DNA of 64,000 nt, taken from the NCBI RefSeq assembly GCF_900090145.1, contig NZ_FMHI01000009.1:1-64000 (forward strand), in the 5' to 3' direction. Positions 8,418 through 17,178 of this stretch are shown here, in pieces; within the stretch, counting starts at the first letter, position 1, and each line of letters starts with the position of its first letter. The stretch comes from Streptomyces sp. WMMB 322 (GTDB taxonomy: Bacteria > Actinomycetota > Actinomycetes > Streptomycetales > Streptomycetaceae). A program made the position numbers and the translations under genes. Under the pieces are notes generated by a model. That model was not told the origin of the DNA. It saw only the letters and a program-made list of their open reading frames with translations, and did no database searches.

Positions 8418-9944
8418 TCAGAGTCCCTCGTCGCTCTTCACGGGCGCCGCGGTGTGCTGCTGCTTGACGGCTCCCCCGGTGGGCGGGACCGCTTCCGCGA
8501 CGCCCTCGTCATGGGTGCCGGCGTCCGCGATCCGGCGCGGGAGCCTCGCCGCGACGACGACCGTCACCACGGCCAGGGCGGCCGCGACGCCGAAGGCCAG
8601 CTTCATCCCGCTCACCTGCGCGGGCACCGCGGCGACGCCTTCGGCCACCAGGTGGCTGGTCCGCGCGGACATCACGGTCACCACGAGCGCGGTCCCGAAC
8701 GCCGCGGCGACCTGCTGCAACGTCCCGAGCATCGAGCTGCCGTGCGAGTACAGGTGCGGGGGCAGTCCGCCCAGGCCGAGCGTGAAGACCGGCGTGAACG
8801 TCGCCGCCAGACTGACCATCAGCAGTGCGTGCAGTCCCAGCACCTGCCAGTACGGCATCGTCATCGAGACCTGGGTGAACCCGACGAGGGCGAGCAGGGT
8901 GACGATCGAGCCGGGCAGCACCAGCGGCCGGCTGCCGAACCGGTCGAAGAGCTTTCCGACGGTCGGCCCCAGCAGGCCCATGGCCAGACCGCCCGGCATG
9001 ACCAGCATGCCGGTCTGCAGCGGGCTGAGTCCGCGCAGGTTCTGCAGATACAGCGGCAGCAGGATCATCGATCCGAGCATCGCCAGGAACCCGACGGACA
9101 TGAGGATCAGGGACAGGCGGTAGGTGCGGTTCCCGAGGATGCGCATGTCCAGCAGTGGCACACCTCTGCGTTGCAGCTTGAGCTGACGGATCACGAAGAC
9201 CGCGATGGTCGCGACCCCGGCGACGACGATGCCGATGCCGGCCCCGACGTCGCCGCCGCTGCCGCCGAAGAGGCTCAGGCCGTACACCAGACCGCCGAAG
9301 CCGAGCGCCGCCACGCCCACGCTGAACCAGTCGATGGAGCTCGTCTGCGGGTCGCTGATGTTCTCCAGCTTGCGCAGCCCGAACACGGTCACCAGAGCCG
9401 CGATCGGCAGGACGACCACGAACAGCAGCCGCCAGGAGCCGAGTTGCAGGATCAGCCCCGACACGGCAGGTCCGAGCGCGGGCGCCACCGAGATCGCCAG
9501 GGTGACGTTGCCCATCACCCGGCCGCGGTCGTGCTCGGCCACCACGATCATCAGCGAGGTCATCAGCAGCGGCAACATCACGGCCGTGCCCGCGGCCTGC
9601 ACGATCCGGCCGAGCAGCAGCACTGCGAAGGACGGCGCGACGGCCGACAGGCCGGTGCCCGCGAGGAACACACCCATCGCCATCGCGTAGGCCCGGCGGG
9701 TGGTGACCCGCTGCAGGAACCAGCCGGTGACCGGAATCACGGCGGCCATGGTGAGCATGAACGCGGTGGACACCCACTGCGCCGACTGCTCGGTGATGCG
9801 GAACGAGGACATCAGACGCGGAATGGCGTTGATCATGATGGTCTCGTTGAGGATCACCACGAACGTGGCCAGCACCAGCAGCCGCACCACCGGCGGTGTT
9901 CGTCCGGCCTGCTTGGCCGGACGTTCTTGTATCGCAGCTGACAC
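8418..9944 (-). CDS. DHA2-family MFS drug/H+ antiporter (EmrB/QacA type)
   Basis: A 508-residue transporter with about 14 predicted helices. Motif A-like RRAYAMAMG follows helix 2, GRIVQAAGTAVMLPLL carries the helix 4 signature, and motif C-type ISVAPALGPAVSGLI marks antiporters. Start GTG 9944 follows CGAGGTG. The C-terminal 40 residues are hydrophilic and poorly conserved. No regulator is adjacent; the 550 bases upstream are gene-free. Substrate cannot be predicted. An antisense open frame spans the whole gene and is a codon-bias artefact. Confidence 0.92.
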   Translation of the reverse strand: MSAAIQERPAKQAGRTPPVVRLLVLATFVVILNETIMINAIPRLMSSFRITEQSAQWVSTAFMLTMAAVIPVTGWFLQRVTTRRAYAMAMGVFLAGTGLSAVAPSFAVLLLGRIVQAAGTAVMLPLLMTSLMIVVAEHDRGRVMGNVTLAISVAPALGPAVSGLILQLGSWRLLFVVVLPIAALVTVFGLRKLENISDPQTSSIDWFSVGVAALGFGGLVYGLSLFGGSGGDVGAGIGIVVAGVATIAVFVIRQLKLQRRGVPLLDMRILGNRTYRLSLILMSVGFLAMLGSMILLPLYLQNLRGLSPLQTGMLVMPGGLAMGLLGPTVGKLFDRFGSRPLVLPGSIVTLLALVGFTQVSMTMPYWQVLGLHALLMVSLAATFTPVFTLGLGGLPPHLYSHGSSMLGTLQQVAAAFGTALVVTVMSARTSHLVAEGVAAVPAQVSGMKLAFGVAAALAVVTVVVAARLPRRIADAGTHDEGVAEAVPPTGGAVKQQHTAAPVKSDEGL

Positions 9945-10378
9945 GGCAGCACCTCGTTGGGTTTCTGGTCACAGTCGCCTCGGGCAGCCGAGGGCCGTCG
10001 GGACGGACGTGGGTGTGGGCACCGGTGACGACCGGCATGCCAGGCAGAACTCATCGGCCGGCCCGAGTGTTCCGCATAGTTGCGCAGATCTCCTCCGATT
10101 TCTCGTCGGCTCCACGAGCTTCCGCCGGACCCCGCCGCGTTGCTCCCGACCGCTGCAACGAGATCGTCATACGGCCCATCGGCCGGCCGTGGGGCGCTGA
10201 TCCGTCGACGCCGTGAAGGGGGTCGTGCTCCCGCACTGCGATCGCCGACACCGAGTGGGGGCCGGCGGCGAGTGGGACCGGCGGCGGCCCCCGACCGGGG
10301 GCGCGCGGTCGTGCGCCGTACCAGTGGCCGTCGGCGGACGGGGGCGGCAGGGGGGCGCCGCCGCTCCGCGCCCGTTGA
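9945..10378. other. Gene-free stretch between divergent genes
   Basis: Several short frames exist but none has a ribosome site or coherent protein sequence. The right end leads into the palindromic operator of the membrane protein/GntR pair. Confidence 0.4.
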
Positions 10379-10414
10379 CTTGTCGCAAGGCATGACGCAC
10401 GATGTTGCGACAAG
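10375..10414 (+). promoter_or_regulatory. Promoter with palindromic operator for the YtrA-like operon
   Basis: A perfect 10-bp inverted repeat: CTTGTCGCAA at 10379-10388 and TTGCGACAAG at 10405-10414. It overlaps a possible -35 (TTGACT, 10375-10380) and a weak -10 (CACGAT, 10398-10403). A further half-site, TTGAGACAAG, lies at 10417-10426. Position and symmetry suit autoregulation by the GntR protein encoded second in the operon. Confidence 0.6.
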
Positions 10415-10495
10415 ATTTGAGACAAGCTGCCGGGCAAGGGCGTGGGAGCTCGTCATGGTGAAGGGACTCGTCATGGTGGAAGGAAGGGCCGTCGG

Positions 10496-11305
10496 ATGAC
10501 TGAGCGGCCGGTGCGTCCGGCGGATCTCGAGCGGGCCCGCGTGTGGCTGGTCGGGCACGGCCTGAACGACGCGCGGCCTACACCGCTGCTGGCCGCGCGT
10601 CTGGCGGTGCGGAGCGGCAGCCGGCTGGCCTCCGGCGTCCTGCTGGCCGCGTTCATCATCGCGGTCGCCCTCGTCTACAGCGTCGCCCGGTCTCCCGGCG
10701 CGGTCGACGGGCCGGGGGCCTACCGGCACTGGCCGCTGCTGGTCCTGACTGCGGTGGTGGCGGGCCTGGTGCTGGCCCAGTCCCTGCTGGACCGGCGGGT
10801 GCGGCGGGCCGACCGGCGCCTCGGCGCGACGTTGCCGCGACGGGCGGCCCACCCGGTCCGCCCCGGCTGGCGGACAGTGGTCGGCGTGCCGCGTGCGGTG
10901 TTCGCCGCCGCCACGTTCGCGGGCACGCTGGTGCTGGCGATCGGCGCCCTGACCACGCTGGATTCCACGGCGCGGTACGCGGCACTCGTCCTGATCGTCG
11001 GGCTGTGCGGGGTCGCGTTCGGCACGGCTGTCCAGCTGCGCCATGTTCTGACGCACCCGGTCGTGGCCGACGACGAGGTCTCGCTGGCCACCGACGTCAT
11101 CATGCGGGTCGAGGACGCCCGCCATGTCACCACGCCGACCGTCGTGTGGTGTCTGCCGGCCGCCTCGGTGCTCGACGCCGTGCCTCGCTGGTGGATCATT
11201 GCCTGGTGTCTCTTCGTCGCACTGGGCGCCGTCACGCTGGCGCTGATCACTGTGGGAACCGCTCTGGCGGCACGGCGGCGCGGCACGCCGCTCGCGCCCC
11301 GGTGA
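10496..11305 (+). CDS. Membrane protein cotranscribed with GntR regulator
   Basis: A 269-residue protein with four to six helices: SRLASGVLLAAFIIAVALVY, LLVLTAVVAGLVLAQSLL, FAGTLVLAIGALTT, ALVLIVGLCGVAFGTAVQL and a C-terminal IIAWCLFVALGAVTLALIT. ATG 10496 follows GGAAGGAAGGG. Its stop is four bases before the GntR start, so the genes are coupled. In YtrA-type systems the regulator usually controls a membrane protein or transporter made from the same transcript; that is the likely relationship here. No enzymatic motif is seen. Confidence 0.75.
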   Translation: MTERPVRPADLERARVWLVGHGLNDARPTPLLAARLAVRSGSRLASGVLLAAFIIAVALVYSVARSPGAVDGPGAYRHWPLLVLTAVVAGLVLAQSLLDRRVRRADRRLGATLPRRAAHPVRPGWRTVVGVPRAVFAAATFAGTLVLAIGALTTLDSTARYAALVLIVGLCGVAFGTAVQLRHVLTHPVVADDEVSLATDVIMRVEDARHVTTPTVVWCLPAASVLDAVPRWWIIAWCLFVALGAVTLALITVGTALAARRRGTPLAPR

Positions 11306-11309
11306 GCCG

Positions 11310-11702
11310 ATGATCGTCATCGACTCGGCCTCGCCCGTCCCGCCGTTCGAGCAGCTCCGCGCCCAGCTCGCCCGGCAGATCCAGGACCGCACACTTGCCG
11401 TGGGCACCCGGCTGCCGACCATCCGCCGCCTGGCCGCGGACCTCGGTCTGGCGGTCAACACCGTCGGCCGGACCTACCGGGAGCTGGAGGAAGCGGGGCT
11501 GATCGAGACCCGCGGATCGGCCGGCTCGTTCGTCTCCGCGGCCGGCGAGCAGGGACGCGAACGGGCACGCCGGGCCGCCGCCGAGTACGCCGCCGTCATC
11601 GCGAGCGCAGGCATCGACGCCGACGAGGCCGTCCGCATCGTCCAGGCGGCGCTGGCCGAGGGCACCGCGGCATCTCCCTCGTCCCGGACCGCTCAGAAAT
11701 AA
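11310..11702 (+). CDS. GntR-family regulator, YtrA subfamily
   Basis: A 130-residue repressor-type protein. The winged helix-turn-helix is at residues 12-75 (PPFEQLRAQLARQIQDRTL, RLPTIRRLAADLGLAVNTV, YRELEEAGLIETRG). It lacks a large effector domain; the remaining 50 residues are helical, as in the YtrA group, and serve dimerisation. It is second in a two-gene operon and probably binds the palindrome at 10379-10414. Confidence 0.9.
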   Translation: MIVIDSASPVPPFEQLRAQLARQIQDRTLAVGTRLPTIRRLAADLGLAVNTVGRTYRELEEAGLIETRGSAGSFVSAAGEQGRERARRAAAEYAAVIASAGIDADEAVRIVQAALAEGTAASPSSRTAQK

Positions 11703-11726
11703 GGACCGGGCGCAGCGACATCCTTC

Positions 11727-11783
11727 CGGGCCGCCCGGGACAAGCCGGGTCGGACGGCCCCGCTTTGTTGTGGGCGGCCCGGG
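11727..11783 (+). terminator. Probable terminator after the GntR gene
   Basis: CCGGGCCGCCC at 11727-11737 is the exact reverse complement of GGGCGGCCCGG at 11773-11783. The 35-base spacer folds into a smaller GC hairpin. It begins 25 bases after the GntR stop. Confidence 0.5.
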
Positions 11784-11847
11784 GCGTGGCCGCCGCGGAC
11801 CGTCCGGCACGACCGACTCGACGGCGCGGGCATCGGCTCCTTGCTTG

Positions 11848-11930
11848 TCTCCGGTCCTCCGGGTCTCCGGGTCTCCGGTCCTCCGGTCCTCCGGGCCTCC
11901 GGGTCTTCGGGCCTCCGGGCGGAGTCGGGC
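11848..11930. repeat. Degenerate CTCCGGG/TCCGGTC tandem repeat
   Basis: About nine imperfect copies of an 8-10-base unit built on CTCCGG(G/T)(T/C)C, in non-coding sequence between the GntR gene and the symporter promoter region. Confidence 0.7.
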
Positions 11931-12029
11931 GGCGCGGCGGCAGGCGATGTGTCAACGCGCGTGAAGGAGGGCGAAGTTCACACTCACCTGCCGGTCCGTC
12001 ATCTCGCCCGTCACATCCTCACAACACAG

Positions 12030-12230
12030 GCCCGATGTCTTTGATCACGCTCATAAGCCCATGTGAGGACGGTGTAACGGGGAGACCGAACTCATTGGTC
12101 ATCAGGTCACCTCCGGTAACCTCAACGGCTACGCCGAAACCCCGAGAGCGCAGGCCGCCCCGACGCCTGCGCTCATCACCGGAGCGACCAACCGACATGA
12201 CCCCCCTTCACCGAGCAGGCTGTTCGACCC
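12030..12230 (+). promoter_or_regulatory. Structured leader of the symporter gene
   Basis: About 200 bases without a gene. A perfect 10-bp stem (GAGCGCAGGC at 12146-12155, GCCTGCGCTC at 12165-12174, nine-base loop) ends 56 bases before the start codon. Upstream, ACGGGGAGACCGAACTCATT and GGCTACGCCGAAACCCCG faintly resemble the conserved segments of actinobacterial ydaO (c-di-AMP) riboswitches. Resemblance by eye only; symporters are not the classical targets. Confidence 0.35.
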
Positions 12231-13823
12231 ATGAGTGACTTCCTCGAACCGCGCTTCCTCGCCGTGTCCCTGTTCATGCTGTTCATAGCCGCCTGCCTGT
12301 TCCTCGCGATGTGGGTCAGCCCGGATCTGCGCCTCGGCGACGGATTCTTCCGCGAGGGCAAACAGCTCGGCACCGTGCCCACGGGCCTGGCGTTCGCCAG
12401 CGAGATCATGCCCACCGCCGCCGTGCTCTACCTGCTCGGCACGGTTGCCGTCAGCGGTGTCGACGGCGTGATCCTCTTCGTTTGCGCGGCCGCGTCTCCC
12501 GTGCTGATGCGACGATGGCTGGCCGGTGGGCTGCCCGAAGTCAGAGGCCGGACGTTCGGTGAGATGGTCACCCGCCACCTGCCGCACGGGTCCGCCAAGC
12601 GCTGGGTGGGAGCCGCGTGTCTGGTGGCCGTCCTGCCCCTGCTCATCGCGCAACTCCAGCCGCTCGGACACGCCGCCCAACTCATCGGGCTGAGCGATCC
12701 GTTCTCCCGGCGGCTGTTGATCGTACTGGCCGGCGGACTGATCCTCGCCTGTGCGGCGATAGGTGCCGCCCGCGGCGCGACCTTGCACCAGATCGGCACC
12801 GCCGCTTCCTTCCTGCTGATCGCCCCCGTGATGGCGGGAATGGTGCTGCTGCGCTTCGACGGTGACATCGGCACCCTGCTGGAGGCCGCGGAGCGGCAAC
12901 AGGGGGGCACCGGGGCATATCTCGGCACCGGCGGCCTCTTCGGAGGGGGCGTCGCCGGGCACCTGGACCTCCTCAGCTACGCCGGCTGCGTGCTGCTCGG
13001 TGCCGCCTTCCTGCCGCACATCGCCGTACGTCTGGCCGGATCGCCGGATGCGCGCACCGCCCGGAGGGCGGCCGGGGTGGGGGCTGCCGCTCTGTGCTTC
13101 CTCGTCAGCATGGCCATGTTCCTCGGCTTCGGCATCGCCGCTCTGGTCGACCGCGAGGAGCTGGCCCAGGAAGGCCCGTTCGGCGGCGTGAACCTGGCAT
13201 TGCTCGCCATGGCCCTGGACGGCGGCGAGACGGGCGAGGTGGGCAAGCTCCTGTTCTTCATCATGTGCGCCGTCTTCCTCACGATTCTCGCCTCCGCCTC
13301 CGTGCTGCTGCTGTCCGGATCAGCGTCGATCGTGCACGACCTGGGTCTCGGCGGCAGCTCCGAGGTGGAACCGAGCGCCCGCGACCGAGGGGCGGTGCGG
13401 GCCCGGGTCGCCATGGTGTGCCTGGGCATCGTCGCCATACTGATCTCGGCGTCGACGATCGACGTGAACCCGCAGTTCTGGCTGGTGATCACCTACACGG
13501 AGACGGTCTCGACGCTGCTGCCGCTGCTTGTGTTCAGCATGAGCAAGCGGTCGGTGCCGTCCGCTGCGATCAAGTACTGCGTCCTGGTGACCACCGTGAT
13601 CAACCTGGCCCTCATCGCCCTCTCGCCGTTGGTCTCGGGCAGCACCCACGCGCTCTTCCCCCACGGGGACTGGAGCATGTGGCCGCTGACCTCCCCGAGC
13701 CTGCTGAGCGTGCCGGCCGGATTCCTGATCTGCAGGGCCTTCGCCCGGCGCGCACGCACCGGCAAGGACGCAGCGGCCGGCGACGAGTACGTCCCCCCGG
13801 CCACCGCACCGCTTCGCCGCTGA
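12231..13823 (+). CDS. Sodium:solute symporter family protein
   Basis: A 530-residue SSS-type transporter with about 13 helices. The N-terminus (SLFMLFIAACLFLAMWVS) and the sequence LGDGFFREGKQLGTVPTGLA follow the pattern of ActP-like acetate/carboxylate permeases, in which the sodium site lies around helices 2 and 9. The last 30 residues are cytosolic and polar. ATG 12231 has only a weak AGCAGG ribosome site, which fits a leader-controlled gene. Expression probably ends at the hairpin 13861-13900. Substrate not determinable from sequence. Confidence 0.85.
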   Translation: MSDFLEPRFLAVSLFMLFIAACLFLAMWVSPDLRLGDGFFREGKQLGTVPTGLAFASEIMPTAAVLYLLGTVAVSGVDGVILFVCAAASPVLMRRWLAGGLPEVRGRTFGEMVTRHLPHGSAKRWVGAACLVAVLPLLIAQLQPLGHAAQLIGLSDPFSRRLLIVLAGGLILACAAIGAARGATLHQIGTAASFLLIAPVMAGMVLLRFDGDIGTLLEAAERQQGGTGAYLGTGGLFGGGVAGHLDLLSYAGCVLLGAAFLPHIAVRLAGSPDARTARRAAGVGAAALCFLVSMAMFLGFGIAALVDREELAQEGPFGGVNLALLAMALDGGETGEVGKLLFFIMCAVFLTILASASVLLLSGSASIVHDLGLGGSSEVEPSARDRGAVRARVAMVCLGIVAILISASTIDVNPQFWLVITYTETVSTLLPLLVFSMSKRSVPSAAIKYCVLVTTVINLALIALSPLVSGSTHALFPHGDWSMWPLTSPSLLSVPAGFLICRAFARRARTGKDAAAGDEYVPPATAPLRR

Positions 13824-13860
13824 TCGCCGGAGAGGGAGCCAGGGTTCCGTTCCGGGCGCG

Positions 13861-13900
13861 GACATGGCCACCGCAGTGCTCACGCCGCGGTGGCCATGTC
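13861..13900. terminator. Bidirectional terminator
   Basis: A perfect 14-bp inverted repeat (GACATGGCCACCGC at 13861-13874, GCGGTGGCCATGTC at 13887-13900, 12-base loop) between the converging symporter and acyl-CoA ligase genes. Confidence 0.85.
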
Positions 13901-13943
13901 GCCGTGTGGGCCTGCCGGTTGGGGGCCGGCGGGCGCCGGCCGG

Positions 13944-15485
13944 TCAGTCGGGTTGCGCCGCGTCCGCCGGCCCGGGCTGTCCCGCGTCGGCCAGCCGCTC
14001 GGCTCGCAGCGCGGAGCGCCTCAGCTTGCCGGCCGCGCTGCGCAGCGGGGTGTCGACGAACTCGACCGACCTGGGCCGCTTGTGGGGCGACAGCCTTGCG
14101 GCGAGGAAGGTGCTGATCTCCTCTGCCGTGATCGTGCCGATCTCTTCGACCTGGACTATGGCGTGGACCCGGTTCCCGCGTTCGGCGTCCGGCAGCCCGA
14201 CGACCGCGCTGGACAGTACGTCGGGGTGCCCGGCGAGCGCGCTCTCGATCTCGGCGGGATAGACGTTGACGCCGCCGACCAGCAACATGTCCGAGCGGCG
14301 GTCGCGAAGGTAGAGGTACCCGTCCGCGTCGAACTCACCGATGTCGCCGAGGGTCGACCACCCGTCGGTCTCCTCCACCTCGGCGCCGATGTAGCGGAAG
14401 GTGGACGGGTTTCCCGGAACGGCCCGCATGAAGACCTCACCGGCGGTCCCGGGCTCGGTGACGGGCGTGCCGTCGAGCGAGACGATCCTGATCTCGCCCC
14501 AGGTCACGCGGCCCACCGAGCCGCGGTGCCGAAGCCACTCCGGGCCCGAGATGGTGCATCCGGCCTGGGCCTCGGTCCCGGCGTAGAGCTCCCAGATCCG
14601 CTCCGCGCCGAGCCAGTCGATCCACGCCTGCTTGACGGCGGGAGGGCACGGTTCCGCGCAGTGCCACACGGACACCAGCGAGGAGAGGTCGTAGCGTTCG
14701 CGGGTCTCTTCCGGCAGTGCCAGGATGCGCCGCATCATGGTCGGCACCATGTACATCCAGGTGATCGCGTGCCGGTCGGCCTCGGCCAGTACCCGCTCCG
14801 CGTCGAACCTGCCCAGGAGCGTGACGGTGCCCCCGTTGAACAGGGCCGTCATGGCCGTGGAGAAGGGCGCGTTGTGGTGGACCGGCGCCGTGATGAGTAC
14901 CTGCTCACCGTGGCTGAGGCCCCAGGCTTCCGTGTCGAAGGCGTTGAACGTTCCCGGCGAGCCGGAGAGGATGATCTTCGGCCTGCCGGTGGATCCTCCT
15001 GAGGTCGGCGCCTTCCACGACGGGGCGATCTCCGTCGCGACGTCGGCGTCTGCCCCGCCGAGCCGGCGCAGCTCCGCGACCGTGGTGGACCGGAACCGCC
15101 CGCCGCCCAGGGGCACGCCGCTCTCCAGGCCGACGACGGCCGCGGGATCGGACAGTTCGAGGATCGCCTCCTCCTCGGTCGGCGCGAGTCTGGTCGAGAG
15201 CGGCTGAGGGACGGCGCCGACCTTGAGACAGGCGAAGGCCGCCACCACGACGTCCAGGCCGTTCGGCAGCATCAGAGCGACGATGCGTCCTCGCTCGACA
15301 CCGGACAGCTTCAGGCCGAGAGCCGCGGAAGTGCTCGCCCGGTGCAGCTCTTTCCAGGTCAGCTCCTCGTCGTCCGCGCGCACCGCGACGGCGTCCGGAC
15401 GCTCCGCGGCATGAGCCCCGGGGATGTCACCGAGTGGGAATCCGACTTCGGGAGTGAACATGTGCAGTCTCTCTTCGTCGTTCAT
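13944..15485 (-). CDS. AMP-forming acyl-CoA synthetase/ligase
   Basis: A 513-residue ANL-superfamily enzyme that activates a carboxylic acid as acyl-AMP and transfers it to CoA. The P-loop-like motif is TSGGSTGRPK (about residue 172). The A5-type motif is YAGTEAQAG (about 308). The hinge and A8 region reads YLYLRDRRSDMLLVGGVNVY (about 403), with catalytic Lys in GKLRRS near residue 497. The overall form suggests a medium-chain, cyclic or aromatic acid ligase. ATG 15485 is used; ATG 15461 has a slightly better purine run upstream. It lies 25 bases behind the MHS transporter on the same strand, forming a uptake-and-activation operon. Confidence 0.88.
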   Translation of the reverse strand: MNDEERLHMFTPEVGFPLGDIPGAHAAERPDAVAVRADDEELTWKELHRASTSAALGLKLSGVERGRIVALMLPNGLDVVVAAFACLKVGAVPQPLSTRLAPTEEEAILELSDPAAVVGLESGVPLGGGRFRSTTVAELRRLGGADADVATEIAPSWKAPTSGGSTGRPKIILSGSPGTFNAFDTEAWGLSHGEQVLITAPVHHNAPFSTAMTALFNGGTVTLLGRFDAERVLAEADRHAITWMYMVPTMMRRILALPEETRERYDLSSLVSVWHCAEPCPPAVKQAWIDWLGAERIWELYAGTEAQAGCTISGPEWLRHRGSVGRVTWGEIRIVSLDGTPVTEPGTAGEVFMRAVPGNPSTFRYIGAEVEETDGWSTLGDIGEFDADGYLYLRDRRSDMLLVGGVNVYPAEIESALAGHPDVLSSAVVGLPDAERGNRVHAIVQVEEIGTITAEEISTFLAARLSPHKRPRSVEFVDTPLRSAAGKLRRSALRAERLADAGQPGPADAAQPD

Positions 15486-15509
15486 GGGGTGGCCGGGCCG
15501 GCCGACTGG

Positions 15510-16895
15510 TCAGCGGTAGAGGTGCGTTCCGGGGATCGCCTCGGGGTCGCGGCGCACCTCCACCGGGTTCGTCTCGGGCAGGAACCAGGCGCAGACGAAG
15601 GTGATGACGCCCATGAGGGCGATGTAGGCCGCGACGAGTGTGGTCGTCCCCGTCTCCGCGATCACCGCGGTCATGAGGATCGGTGTGCCGCCGCTGACGA
15701 CGATGGCTGAGAGCTGGTACGCGAGGGAGGCGCCGGAGTACCGGACGTTCGGCGCGAAGAGCTCACCGAGGAAGGCGGCCGCCGGGCCGTAGGTCAGTCC
15801 CTGGAAGAGGAATCCGACGGCGACCGCGACGAAGATCAGCGGTGCCGACCTCGTGCCCACCAGCGCGAAGTAGGGGAAGGCCCAGGCCGCTACCCCGAAC
15901 CCGCCCACGAGGATCAGGATCCGCCGCCCGAACCTGTCCGACAGGTGTCCCGCGAAGGGGAGGACCGCTGTCATGAGCGCCGAGCTCAGCATCGTCACCA
16001 TCAGGATCGAGTTCCGCTCCATGTGGAGCGTGGTCGTGCTGTAACTCAGCAGGCCGGTGATGCTGACGTAGAAGAGGCTGTTCGTCGCGGACAAGGTGCC
16101 GCAGCCGAGGAGGATGAGCCGCCAGTTGCGGCGCACGGCCTCCCTGAGGGGCGCCCGCACCACGCTCGCCTGCTGCTTCCGCGCCGCCTCGTTCTTCAGT
16201 TCCCGGAAGTCGGGGGTGTCCTCGACCTTCTTCTGGATGTACAGAACCACGGGGAACATCACCACGCTGATCAGGAACGGGATGCGCCACCCCCAGCTCA
16301 GGAAGGCCTCGCCCGGCACGAAGGTGCTGGCCCCGATGAGAATCAGGTTGGCGAGGATGACCGCGACCGGGACGCTCGTCTGACCGAACGTGCCTGCGAA
16401 CCCACGGCGTTTCGGAGTGGCCGACTCCGTGAGGAGGAGCGCGATCCCGCCCCACTGGCCCCCCGCCGCGAGCCCCTGGACGAAGCGCAGCGCCACCAGC
16501 AGGACCGGAGCGAGTACGCCGACGCTGGCGGCGCTGGGCAGACAGCCGATGAGGAAGGTCGCGGCCGTCATTCCGACGAGGCAGGCCACGACCGTGGGCT
16601 TGCGGCCGTACTTGTCGCCGAAGTGACCGGCGAGAAGCCCGCCGAGGGGACGGGCCACGAAACCTGCCCAGAAGGTGCTGAAGGACAGCAATGTGCCCAT
16701 GAGGGGGGAGGAGTCGGGAAAGAAGACGTGCGGGAAGGCCAGCGCCGCCGCCATGCCGTACAGGAAGAAGTCGTACCACTCCATCGAGCTGCCGATCAGC
16801 CCGGCTGTGAGCAGCTTCCAGGAGGTACGGCGCTCGGCCGTCGAGGCGGGAGCGGAGCCGCCGCCGTGGGCGTGCGTCTGCGCGGATGAAGTCAT
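15510..16895 (-). CDS. MHS-family metabolite:H+ symporter (MFS)
   Basis: A 461-residue 12-helix importer of the ProP/ShiA/KgtP group. Diagnostic features are SSMEWYDFFLYG in helix 1, GHFGDKYGRKPTVV (motif A) and RFVQGLAAGGQWGG in helix 4. Such proteins import organic acids or osmolytes. It shares a transcript with the acyl-CoA ligase, suggesting the imported acid is the ligase substrate. The promoter lies in the 283-base divergent region shared with the GAF/PucR-like regulator. Confidence 0.9.
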   Translation of the reverse strand: MTSSAQTHAHGGGSAPASTAERRTSWKLLTAGLIGSSMEWYDFFLYGMAAALAFPHVFFPDSSPLMGTLLSFSTFWAGFVARPLGGLLAGHFGDKYGRKPTVVACLVGMTAATFLIGCLPSAASVGVLAPVLLVALRFVQGLAAGGQWGGIALLLTESATPKRRGFAGTFGQTSVPVAVILANLILIGASTFVPGEAFLSWGWRIPFLISVVMFPVVLYIQKKVEDTPDFRELKNEAARKQQASVVRAPLREAVRRNWRLILLGCGTLSATNSLFYVSITGLLSYSTTTLHMERNSILMVTMLSSALMTAVLPFAGHLSDRFGRRILILVGGFGVAAWAFPYFALVGTRSAPLIFVAVAVGFLFQGLTYGPAAAFLGELFAPNVRYSGASLAYQLSAIVVSGGTPILMTAVIAETGTTTLVAAYIALMGVITFVCAWFLPETNPVEVRRDPEAIPGTHLYR

Positions 16896-17049
16896 GCGAT
16901 TCCCCTCGGGGTTGGGAAGAAGACGATGGGCGGGCGTCGGCAGACCGGCTCCCCGGGCATTCAGTGGGCCCCCGCCGGCCTGGGCCGGCCCGCTACCGGT
17001 ACGGGTCGGGCGGCGCGCCGAACGGCGGTGACCTGCTACTTGCGATGTG

Positions 17050-17144
17050 CGTCACGACCAGGTGACGTGGAGGGTGAGACTAGAGCCGCCCAGGCGCTCC
17101 ACAGGATGCGAAGCAAATACACTCCTGGCGACGGCAAGGTGTAT
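17050..17144. promoter_or_regulatory. Divergent control region with two inverted repeats
   Basis: Two symmetric elements lie between the MHS transporter and the regulator: CGTCAC-N6-GTGACG at 17050-17067 and ATACAC-N16-GTGTAT at 17117-17144. The second ends 34 bases before the regulator start. They are candidate binding sites for the regulator itself. Confidence 0.45.
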
Positions 17145-17178
17145 GAAACCTCCACCCCGCTTCTCCGTAGGGGTATCG

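Noticed and set aside
7857..9941. 694-residue plus-strand open frame
   Set aside because: It lies antisense to the clearly coding MFS exporter and DUF1622 genes; composition is His/Gln/Arg-rich as expected from reading GC-biased codons backwards.
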